Assembly: GCA_002304785.1 (NCBI GenBank)
Contig: DBMG01000179.1
Location: forward strand, 1-14,485
Length of the DNA stretch: 14,485 nucleotides
Origin: Candidatus Accumulibacter sp. UBA704
GTDB lineage: Bacteria; Pseudomonadota; Gammaproteobacteria; Burkholderiales; Rhodocyclaceae
Direction of reading: 5' to 3'
In this document: positions 1 through 5,803 of the stretch, one piece after another
Numbering within the stretch: position 1 is the stretch's first letter
Layout of the letters: each line of letters starts with the position of its first letter
Notes under the pieces: model-generated
The model's database searches: none
The model's input: only the letters and a program-made list of their open reading frames with translations
What the model was told of the DNA's origin: nothing
Position numbers and translations under genes: made by a program

Positions 1-212
1 ACAACCGCGGACATGTCAACCAAGGCCGAACCAAAAACAGCGAATTCGCAGCCGAACGCCTTGCCAACCTTGAGCGGTAAATCGGTGCGCAGCATCAAGC
101 CCCCGAGCGACAGGTTTTCCAGCCGTCCCATGCCTGTAAAGCCGTGCTGGCCGAGGCGGACAAGCGGCTGGACGTTGAACCGGATGCGCTGATGCCGACG
201 CTGTTCCTTCAT
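1..212 (-). CDS. PilZ-domain protein, C-terminus cut by window edge
   Basis: Only the first 70 codons are present and the gene runs off the left edge. The translation opens MKEQRRHQRIRF and continues to NLSLGG at residues 33-38. These are the two hallmarks of PilZ domains: an RxxxR motif (R5, R9) and a (D/N)xSxxG motif (N33, S35, G38). In that family the two motifs wrap a cyclic di-GMP dimer, so this is probably a c-di-GMP receptor acting on motility, adhesion or exopolysaccharide; the actual output cannot be read here. An in-frame TAG lies about 13 codons upstream of the chosen ATG, and the PilZ motif starts almost at once after it, which supports this start. The Shine-Dalgarno is weak (GCGGAA directly before the ATG). 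The gene is divergent from dacB with 69 bases between the starts. Confidence 0.82.
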   Translation of the reverse strand, partial: MKEQRRHQRIRFNVQPLVRLGQHGFTGMGRLENLSLGGLMLRTDLPLKVGKAFGCEFAVFGSALVDMSAV

Positions 213-281
213 TTCCGCGCTCTGATTTGCGATGATGCTGCTCTATGATGGCAAAGCCAGATAGTACATCCAACCCGACCC

Positions 282-1742
282 ATGACAAAAGTATGCGACA
301 ACGCCTTCCGGAACTGCAAAGCAGGAAGGATTGCAGTCTTCATTATTGCCTGTCTGACCATGACCGCTACGGTGCTGGGCGAAGAGCTCCCTCCCGCGGT
401 GGCGGAGGCACTCAAGACGGCGGGCATCCCGGCTCGCAATGTTTCGGCAGTAGTACTGAGCGTCGACTCAGGGCAAGCTCTTATTCGCCACAATGCCCGC
501 CAAGCGATGAACCCGGCCTCGGTCATGAAACTGCTCACGACCTACGCCGCGCTGGAAGTACTGGGGCCGGCCCATGCCTGGAAGACGGAGGCGCTGGCTG
601 ATGCCGTCCCCATCCAGGGCCGGCTGGAAGGAAATCTCTATCTCCGCGGCAGCGGCGATCCACGCCTGGCTCTGGAGCAGTTCTGGCTGTTCCTGCGCCA
701 ATTGCGTGCTCGCGGTGTCGGTCACATTCAGGGAGATCTGGTACTCGATCGCAGCGCTTTTTCCCTGCCCCCCCACGACCCCGCGAAATTCGACAACGAG
801 CCGCTGCGGCCCTATAACGCCGGACCCGACGCACTGCTGGTCAACCTCAAGAGTTTGAGCTTCACCCTGCACCCCGAGCCGGGATCGGTTGCCGTGTTGC
901 ACGAGACTCCAGGCGTCGATCGGCAACTGATCAATCGCCTCAAGCTCGGCGATGAGAGTTGCGGCGATTGGCGCGAGAAAATCAAGGTCGAGCAGGCGGA
1001 CGACACGATCATCCTGCGCGGGATTTTCCCCAAATCCTGCGGCGACAAACACCTGAATCTGTCACCCTGGCCGGCCAATCTCCAGGTCGAACGGCTTTTC
1101 CGGGCGCTCTGGCAGGAACTCGGCGGAACCTTGGCGGGCCAAGCCCGTGAGGGATCGACGCCGAGTGGCGCAGTACTCCTGGCCACGCACGAATCGCCCT
1201 CGCTCGGTGAAATCGTTCGCGAGATCAACAAGTACAGCAACAACGTGATGGCCCGTCAAATATTCCTGACCCTGGACGCCCTGCGGCCGGCCACGCCGGA
1301 AGGCGCGCAGCGGCGAATCAACGCCTGGCTGAACGAGAAAAACCTCACGATGCCGGAACTGGTGCTCGACAACGGTTCCGGCCTGTCGCGCTTGGAACGA
1401 ATTTCCGCCGAAAGCCTCGCTCGACTGCTGCACGCCGCGTGGCAAAGCCCGGTCATGCCTGAACTGATGGCCTCGCTTCCCGTAGCCGGAATCGACGGAA
1501 CGCTGAAAAAGAGACTGGGAAACGGCGCGGTAAGCGGGCGGGCACACCTGAAAACCGGCTATCTGGAGAACGTCCGCGCCCTGGCCGGGTACGTTCTCGA
1601 TAACGGCGGAAGACGGTGGATCGTCGTTATCATGATCAACGCCCCTAACTCGCGGCAGGGAAAACCGGCGATGGACGCCCTGCTGCAATGGGTTGCCGAA
1701 CGCGGAACCCCGGTGCAGAAAATCGCAGGACAGCGACGATGA
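282..1742 (+). CDS. dacB: D-alanyl-D-alanine carboxypeptidase/endopeptidase (PBP4, peptidase family S13)
   Basis: 486 residues, the usual length for PBP4/DacB. This periplasmic enzyme trims the terminal D-Ala of peptidoglycan peptides and cuts DD-crosslinks during wall turnover. All three penicillin-binding motifs are visible: SVMK at 80-83 (nucleophile S80, general base K83), SNN at 319-321 and KTG at 424-426. The 200-residue insert between the first and second motifs is typical of S13. The N-terminus has basic residues, then a hydrophobic run at about 17-33 ending near VLGEE, consistent with a Sec signal peptide. The insert holds two SCGD tetrapeptides (226-229 and 252-255), a possible disulfide. 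No good Shine-Dalgarno precedes the ATG, so the start is less certain than the identity; a TATGAT box at 244-249 could be a -10. The stop overlaps the next gene's start as ATGA, indicating translational coupling. Confidence 0.93.
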   Translation: MTKVCDNAFRNCKAGRIAVFIIACLTMTATVLGEELPPAVAEALKTAGIPARNVSAVVLSVDSGQALIRHNARQAMNPASVMKLLTTYAALEVLGPAHAWKTEALADAVPIQGRLEGNLYLRGSGDPRLALEQFWLFLRQLRARGVGHIQGDLVLDRSAFSLPPHDPAKFDNEPLRPYNAGPDALLVNLKSLSFTLHPEPGSVAVLHETPGVDRQLINRLKLGDESCGDWREKIKVEQADDTIILRGIFPKSCGDKHLNLSPWPANLQVERLFRALWQELGGTLAGQAREGSTPSGAVLLATHESPSLGEIVREINKYSNNVMARQIFLTLDALRPATPEGAQRRINAWLNEKNLTMPELVLDNGSGLSRLERISAESLARLLHAAWQSPVMPELMASLPVAGIDGTLKKRLGNGAVSGRAHLKTGYLENVRALAGYVLDNGGRRWIVVIMINAPNSRQGKPAMDALLQWVAERGTPVQKIAGQRR

Positions 1743-2644
1743 ACCAAACCGCCGCACCGCCGCAACGAGTCCTTTACGGCATGTTGCTGATTTCGATCGC
1801 GGTGATCCTGTTCGCCGTCATGGACACCATTTCAAAGTACCTGACACGCGACTATCCCGTAACCAATGTGCTATGGGCACGCTACTTGTTTCACACCCTG
1901 CTGGTGATCGCCGTAATAGCGCCTCGTCACGGCACGGTGCTCGTAAGAACGAATCGGCTTGGACTACAAATGGTACGGGGATCGATGCTGGCCGGCGCCT
2001 CGTTGCTCTTCGTCACGGCCATCAAATACATGCCACTGGCGGAAGCCACGGCGATCCAGTTCATATCGCCCCTGTTGGTCACGCTGCTGGCTGTGATCTT
2101 CCTCAAGGAGAAGGTGGACCTGTCGCGCTGGCTGGCCATCCTGGCCGGATTCAGCGGCGTCCTCATCATCATCCGCCCAGGCAGCGGCATCTTCACCTGG
2201 GCCTCCTTGCTGCCGCTCGGCACGGCGATTCTCTTTGCGTCGTATCAGGTGCTGACCCGGCATTTCGCCGGGCGCGAAAGCCCCTACACCCTGATCTTTT
2301 ATCCGGGCATTGTCGGCATGCTGCTGCTCTCGCCGACTCTCCCGTTCGCCTGGACGGCCCCGCAGAGCTTGTCGCACCTCACACTGCTGGCCATCGCGGG
2401 AATAATCGGCGGTTCCAGCCACCTGATCCTGATCCGGGCCTACGAACTGGCGCCGGCATCGCGGCTCGCGCCGTTCAGCTACACCCAGCTGATCTGGGTG
2501 ACTCTCGCCGGCTATGTCGTCTTCGGCAACTTCCCCGACGCGCTGTCATTGGCCGGCATTGCCATCCTGATGGCCAGCGGAATCTACATCGCCACACGCC
2601 AGCACTTGCAGGACAGGAAGCAGCCCGCGGCAACGAACCAATGA
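1739..2644 (+). CDS. DMT-superfamily permease with two EamA domains
   Basis: 301 residues and strongly hydrophobic, with about ten predicted membrane segments arranged as two EamA repeats (about residues 12-140 and 150-285). The first repeat contains the charged LKEKVDLSRW loop and then GVLIIIRPG, a pattern typical of drug/metabolite transporter permeases. Substrates in this superfamily range from amino acids to S-adenosylmethionine and nucleotide sugars, and the sequence alone does not identify one. I chose the ATG at 1739, which overlaps the dacB stop (ATGA), because AGGA at about 1727-1730 is a suitable ribosome binding site. An in-frame start 17 codons upstream would add a polar, charged stretch inside dacB and is less likely. 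It is co-transcribed with dacB, but a shared function is not evident. Confidence 0.88.
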   Translation: MNQTAAPPQRVLYGMLLISIAVILFAVMDTISKYLTRDYPVTNVLWARYLFHTLLVIAVIAPRHGTVLVRTNRLGLQMVRGSMLAGASLLFVTAIKYMPLAEATAIQFISPLLVTLLAVIFLKEKVDLSRWLAILAGFSGVLIIIRPGSGIFTWASLLPLGTAILFASYQVLTRHFAGRESPYTLIFYPGIVGMLLLSPTLPFAWTAPQSLSHLTLLAIAGIIGGSSHLILIRAYELAPASRLAPFSYTQLIWVTLAGYVVFGNFPDALSLAGIAILMASGIYIATRQHLQDRKQPAATNQ

Positions 2645-2679
2645 GCCATCGATACCTTCCTGGCACAGATGGCTGCCAG
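2644..2679. other. Small overlapping inverted repeats in the convergent gap
   Basis: Between the DMT permease stop and the ubiD stop there are two mutually exclusive short stems: AGCCATC (2644-2650) with GATGGCT (2668-2674), and CTGGCA (2660-2665) with TGCCAG (2674-2679). Neither is followed by a T-run on either strand, so they are not convincing intrinsic terminators, though they are the only structure in the 42-base gap where two transcripts meet. Confidence 0.25.
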
Positions 2680-2686
2680 ACCCGGT

Positions 2687-4150
2687 CTACAAGCCGAGAT
2701 CGACCCACAAGGCATCGATCCGCTGCTTGACGGCCGGATCCATGACGATCGGCCGGCCCCATTCGCGTGTTGTTTCGCCGGGCCACTTGTTGGTGGCATC
2801 GATCCCCATCTTGCTGCCGAGACCAGCCACCGGGGAGGCAAAATCGAGATAGTCGATCGGCGTGTTCTCGGCGATCAGCGTGTCGCGTGCCGCATCGACA
2901 CGGGTGGTCATCGCCCAGATCACCTCCTTCCAGTCGCGGATATTCACGTCCTCATCGACAACAATGATGAACTTGGTGTACATGAACTGGCGCAGGAAGC
3001 TCCAGACACCGAACATCACGCGCTTGGCGTGTCCGGGATACTGCTTGCGGATGCTCACCGTCGCAAGGCGGTAGGAACAGCCCTCGGGCGGCAGGTAGAA
3101 ATCAACGACTTCCGGGTACTGCTTCTGCAATAGCGGCACGAACACTTCGTTCAAGGCGACGGCCAGCATCGCCGGTTCGTCCGGCGGTTTGCCGGTGTAG
3201 GTGCTGTGATAGATCGGATTCCTGCGCATCGTGATACGCTCGATGGTGAATACCGGGAAGGTCGACTGCTCGTTGTAGTAGCCGGTGTGGTCGCCGTAGG
3301 GGCCTTCCAGCGCCGTTTCGCTCGGATCGATGACGCCCTCAAACACGATCTCCGCCGAAGCCGGCACTTGCAGGTCCGAACCCAGGCACTTGACCAACTC
3401 GGTCTTGGCCCCGCGCAGCAGTCCGGCGAACTGGTATTCCGAGACATTGTCCGGCACCGGCGTCACCGCGCCGAGGATCGTCGCCGGGTCGCACCCCAGC
3501 ACCACCGCAACCGGGAATGGTTGCCCCGGATTCGCCAGGCAATGATCGCGAAAATCAAGCGCGCCGCCGCGATGCGCCAGCCAGCGCATGATCACCTTAT
3601 TGCGGCCGATCACCTGTTGCCGGTAGATGCCGAGGTTCTGGCGCGGCTTGTTCGGGCCGCGCGTCACCGTCAGCCCCCAAGTGATCAGCGGCGCCACGTC
3701 GCCCGGCCAGCAATGCTGGATCGGCAGGCGCGACAGGTCGACATCCGTGCCTTCCCAGACAATCTCCTGACACGGCGCCGACGATACGATCTTCGGCGAC
3801 ATGTTCAGTACCTGCTTGAAGACGGGAAGCTTCTCCCAGGCATCCTTCAGCCCTTTGGGCGGTTCCGGCTCCTTGAGAAACGCGAGCAGCTTGCCTACCT
3901 CACGCAGCGCATCGACCGATTCCTGCCCCATACCCAGCGCCACGCGGCGCGGCGTACCGAAAAGGTTGCCCAGCACCGGCATCGCATGGCCCTTGGGGTT
4001 CTCGAACAGGATCGCCGGACCACCGACGCGCAATACACGATCACAGATCTCCGTCATTTCGAAACGCGTATCGATCTCGGGGCGGACGCGCTTGAGTTCA
4101 CCCATCCGCTCCAGTTGTGCGATGAAATCGCGAAGGTCGTGGTATTTCAT
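2687..4150 (-). CDS. ubiD: 4-hydroxy-3-polyprenylbenzoate decarboxylase UbiD
   Basis: 487 residues, matching the family (E. coli UbiD is 497). UbiD removes the carboxyl group of 3-polyprenyl-4-hydroxybenzoate after UbiA has prenylated it, using prenylated FMN supplied by UbiX, which is not in this window. Visible family signatures are the N-terminal MKYHDLRDFIAQLE, the prFMN/metal-binding segment with QNLGIYRQQ (N172), the SAEIVFEG segment near 265-272, and the glutamate-rich active-site stretch around E278-E282 followed by GPYGDHTGYYNE. Bacterial relatives include decarboxylases of other aromatic acids, but the length and N-terminus fit true UbiD. A perfect TATAAT lies 33 bases upstream of the ATG. 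There is no clear Shine-Dalgarno. Its 3' end faces the DMT permease 42 bases away, and dps diverges from its 5' end. Confidence 0.95.
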   Translation of the reverse strand: MKYHDLRDFIAQLERMGELKRVRPEIDTRFEMTEICDRVLRVGGPAILFENPKGHAMPVLGNLFGTPRRVALGMGQESVDALREVGKLLAFLKEPEPPKGLKDAWEKLPVFKQVLNMSPKIVSSAPCQEIVWEGTDVDLSRLPIQHCWPGDVAPLITWGLTVTRGPNKPRQNLGIYRQQVIGRNKVIMRWLAHRGGALDFRDHCLANPGQPFPVAVVLGCDPATILGAVTPVPDNVSEYQFAGLLRGAKTELVKCLGSDLQVPASAEIVFEGVIDPSETALEGPYGDHTGYYNEQSTFPVFTIERITMRRNPIYHSTYTGKPPDEPAMLAVALNEVFVPLLQKQYPEVVDFYLPPEGCSYRLATVSIRKQYPGHAKRVMFGVWSFLRQFMYTKFIIVVDEDVNIRDWKEVIWAMTTRVDAARDTLIAENTPIDYLDFASPVAGLGSKMGIDATNKWPGETTREWGRPIVMDPAVKQRIDALWVDLGL

Positions 4151-4182
4151 GAGGGTATCTGGCTACGAATGAAATGCTCCCG

Positions 4183-4188
4183 ATTATA
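4183..4188 (-). promoter_or_regulatory. Probable -10 box of the ubiD promoter
   Basis: The minus strand reads a perfect TATAAT. A start of transcription about 7 bases downstream would give a leader of roughly 27 bases before the ubiD ATG at 4150. No good -35 hexamer sits 16-18 bases upstream, so the promoter may be weak or activator-dependent. Call based on the -10 and position only. Confidence 0.4.
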
Positions 4189-4235
4189 GGCGAAGCCCCA
4201 TAACCCATCGCTATTGAAAGCATTGCTTCGTTTGA

Positions 4236-4265
4236 TTGGACTACGTTTGCACCAGCCTCTAAACT
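4236..4265 (+). promoter_or_regulatory. Candidate dps promoter with RpoS-like -10
   Basis: TTGGAC (4236-4241) is followed after 16 bases by TCTAAACT (4258-4265). The latter differs at one position from TCTATACT, the extended -10 favoured by the stationary-phase sigma factor RpoS, which drives dps in E. coli. Transcription would start near 4271, giving a leader of about 60 bases. The -35 matches the consensus poorly, which RpoS tolerates. I found no convincing full-length OxyR site nearby. Confidence 0.35.
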
Positions 4266-4317
4266 GCACGCATGGTTTCCGGAGACGCGGAACGGAGGAT
4301 TACCCCATCTCATCAAC

Positions 4318-4323
4318 AAGGAG
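4318..4323 (+). promoter_or_regulatory. Strong ribosome binding site of dps
   Basis: AAGGAG lies 7 bases before the ATG at 4331. It fixes the dps start: the reading frame stays open 39 codons further upstream, but that extension does not resemble any Dps N-terminus and lacks a comparable site. Confidence 0.85.
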
Positions 4324-4330
4324 CAATACG

Positions 4331-4825
4331 ATGAAAAGCAAGAAAACCGACATCACCAAGATCGACATCGGCATTTCCGAAAAAGATCGCATCGCGATCG
4401 CCAAAGGGTTGTCGAAACTCCTGGCCGACAGTTTCACCCTGTACCTGATGACGCACAATTTCCACTGGAACGTCACCGGTCCGATGTTCAACACCCTGCA
4501 CACCATGTTCATGGGGCAATACACAGAGCAGTGGAACGCGCTGGACATCATCGCCGAGCGCATCCGCGCCTTGGGCGTCGTGGCGCCGGGCAGTTACGAT
4601 GAATACGAGAAGCTGACCACCATTCCGGCCGTCAAGGGCAAACCGAAGGCTCTGGAAATGGTCGCCTTGCTCGTCTCCGCGCAGGAAGCCACCGCCCGTA
4701 CGGCGCGAGACCTGTTGCCGCTGGTCGCAGAAGCCAACGACCAGCCGACCACGGATCTGATCACCCAGCGCCTCGACGTGCATGAAAAGACTGCGTGGAT
4801 GCTGCGCAGCCTGCTGGAAGAGTAA
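4331..4825 (+). CDS. dps: Dps-family ferritin-like protein (DNA protection, iron storage)
   Basis: 164 residues, the usual Dps length. Dps forms a 12-subunit cage that oxidises Fe(II) with hydrogen peroxide and stores the iron, limiting Fenton damage; many members also coat DNA. The ferroxidase ligands at the subunit interface are all present with correct spacing: H45 (in THNFHWNVTG), H57, D72 and E76 (in LDIIAERIRALG), matching H31, H43, D58 and E62 of Listeria Dps. The short N-terminal tail has K2, K4, K5 and K10, so DNA binding is possible but unproven. The start is set by AAGGAG at 4318-4323. The gene stands alone between ubiD (divergent) and ubiA (convergent), with its own terminator, and so is probably monocistronic and stress-regulated. 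Confidence 0.95.
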   Translation: MKSKKTDITKIDIGISEKDRIAIAKGLSKLLADSFTLYLMTHNFHWNVTGPMFNTLHTMFMGQYTEQWNALDIIAERIRALGVVAPGSYDEYEKLTTIPAVKGKPKALEMVALLVSAQEATARTARDLLPLVAEANDQPTTDLITQRLDVHEKTAWMLRSLLEE

Positions 4826-4835
4826 GTCCTGATCT

Positions 4836-4856
4836 CAGCCGGGTACTCCCCGGCTG
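4836..4856 (+). other. Perfect 8-bp hairpin after dps
   Basis: CAGCCGGG (4836-4843), a 5-base loop, and CCCGGCTG (4849-4856) form a perfect stem 10 bases after the dps stop. No T-run follows, so it is not itself an intrinsic terminator. It may protect the 3' end of the dps mRNA or act together with the next hairpin. Confidence 0.6.
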
Positions 4857-4863
4857 ACACCGC

Positions 4864-4893
4864 CGCCCGCCTTTCCGGCGGGCGTTTTGTTTT
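4864..4893 (+). terminator. Rho-independent terminator of dps
   Basis: CGCCCGCC (4864-4871), loop TTTCC, GGCGGGCG (4877-4884), then TTTTGTTTT. This is a GC-rich 8-bp stem with a T-tract, a textbook intrinsic terminator in the dps direction. The last T of the tract is also the first base of the ubiA stop codon (TCA on this strand). On the minus strand there is no T-run after the stem, so it should not terminate ubiA efficiently. Confidence 0.88.
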
Positions 4894-5786
4894 CAGCGCA
4901 CGCCGCGTACGAGCAAGAAATCGGCAACGATGCCGGCAAAGATGCTGGCGCCGACCCAATTGTTGTGCAGGAAGGCGTTGAAGCAACGCGCCGGTTCGCG
5001 CTCACGAATCAGGGTGTAGTGGTAGATGGCAATTGCGGCTGCCACGCCCAGCCCGATGTAGAAGGCCCAGCGCACGCGCATCTGATACCCCACCCAACCA
5101 ATCAGCGCAAAAGTCATCGCGTAACAGAACATCACCGCCACCACGTCGAATCGCCCGAAGGTAATCGCCGAGGTCTTGATCCCGATCTTGAGATCGTCGG
5201 CGCGGTCGACCATGGCGTATTCCGTATCGTAGGCCATCGCCCAGAATACGTTGGCCAGCAGCAGTACCCAGGCCGCGGCCGGGATCATGTCAAGATGGGC
5301 CGCGTAAGCCATCGGGATACCGAAACCGAAAGCCACACCAAGATAGGCCTGGGGTATCGCGAAAAAGCGCTTGGTAAAGGGATAGCTGGCGGCGAGGAAC
5401 AGGGCAACCACCGACAACCCGACGATGTACCAACTGCGCAAGGGGAGAATCAGGCAGAAGGCGCATACGACCAGGATGAGGAAGAGCACCAGCGCCTCCC
5501 TGACCGACACCTTTCCGGAGGCCAATGGGCGTTCCCTGGTGCGCGCCACATGCGGGTCGAACTTGCGGTCGGCCACATCGTTTATCACGCAACCCGCCGA
5601 GCGCATCAGCACGGTTCCCAGCACGAAAATCCACACCACGACCCAACTGGGAGTGCCCCATGATGACAGCCACAGCGCCCACAGCGTCGGCCAGAGCAGA
5701 AGCAGGATACCGATCGGCTTATCCAGCCGCATCAGCTTTTCGTAGAGATTGAGGCGTTCGATGAAACGGTTCTTGGCAGTCGTCAT
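4893..5786 (-). CDS. ubiA: 4-hydroxybenzoate polyprenyltransferase UbiA
   Basis: 297 residues (E. coli UbiA is 290). This membrane enzyme attaches the polyprenyl tail to 4-hydroxybenzoate, the step before UbiD in ubiquinone synthesis. Both Mg-diphosphate-binding aspartate motifs of the UbiA superfamily are visible: NDVADRKFD at 69-77 and DTEYAMVDRADD at 187-198. The rest is a run of hydrophobic helices, usually nine in this family. I chose the ATG at 5786, where the family N-terminus (NLYEKLMRLDKPIGILLLLWP) begins shortly after; the frame is open 62 codons further upstream, but that stretch lies inside the preceding gene and is low-complexity. The start is 17 bases after the MFS-PlsC stop, so ubiA is the last gene of the ridA-recG block. 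ubiC, its usual partner in E. coli, is not in the window. Confidence 0.95.
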   Translation of the reverse strand: MTTAKNRFIERLNLYEKLMRLDKPIGILLLLWPTLWALWLSSWGTPSWVVVWIFVLGTVLMRSAGCVINDVADRKFDPHVARTRERPLASGKVSVREALVLFLILVVCAFCLILPLRSWYIVGLSVVALFLAASYPFTKRFFAIPQAYLGVAFGFGIPMAYAAHLDMIPAAAWVLLLANVFWAMAYDTEYAMVDRADDLKIGIKTSAITFGRFDVVAVMFCYAMTFALIGWVGYQMRVRWAFYIGLGVAAAIAIYHYTLIREREPARCFNAFLHNNWVGASIFAGIVADFLLVRGVR

Positions 5787-5803
5787 GGCGACATTGTAAC
5801 GGG

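Noticed and set aside
16..288. Minus-strand 90-codon frame at the left edge
   Set aside because: It competes with the frame encoding clear PilZ motifs (RxxxR and NxSxxG), which is open to the window edge; the 90-codon product has no such features.
1693..2730. Plus-strand frame of 345 codons overlapping the DMT permease in another frame
   Set aside because: The product is H/R/P-rich with no domain, while the other frame gives a clean ten-helix EamA protein coupled to dacB.
3206..4189. Plus-strand open frame of 327 codons opposite ubiD
   Set aside because: Arginine- and histidine-rich low-complexity translation, fully antisense to a confident UbiD; a shadow frame.
4184..4240. Possible OxyR site between ubiD and dps
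   Set aside because: ATAG and CTAT elements are present but their spacing and number do not match the four-part ATAG-N7-CTAT-N7-ATAG-N7-CTAT pattern.
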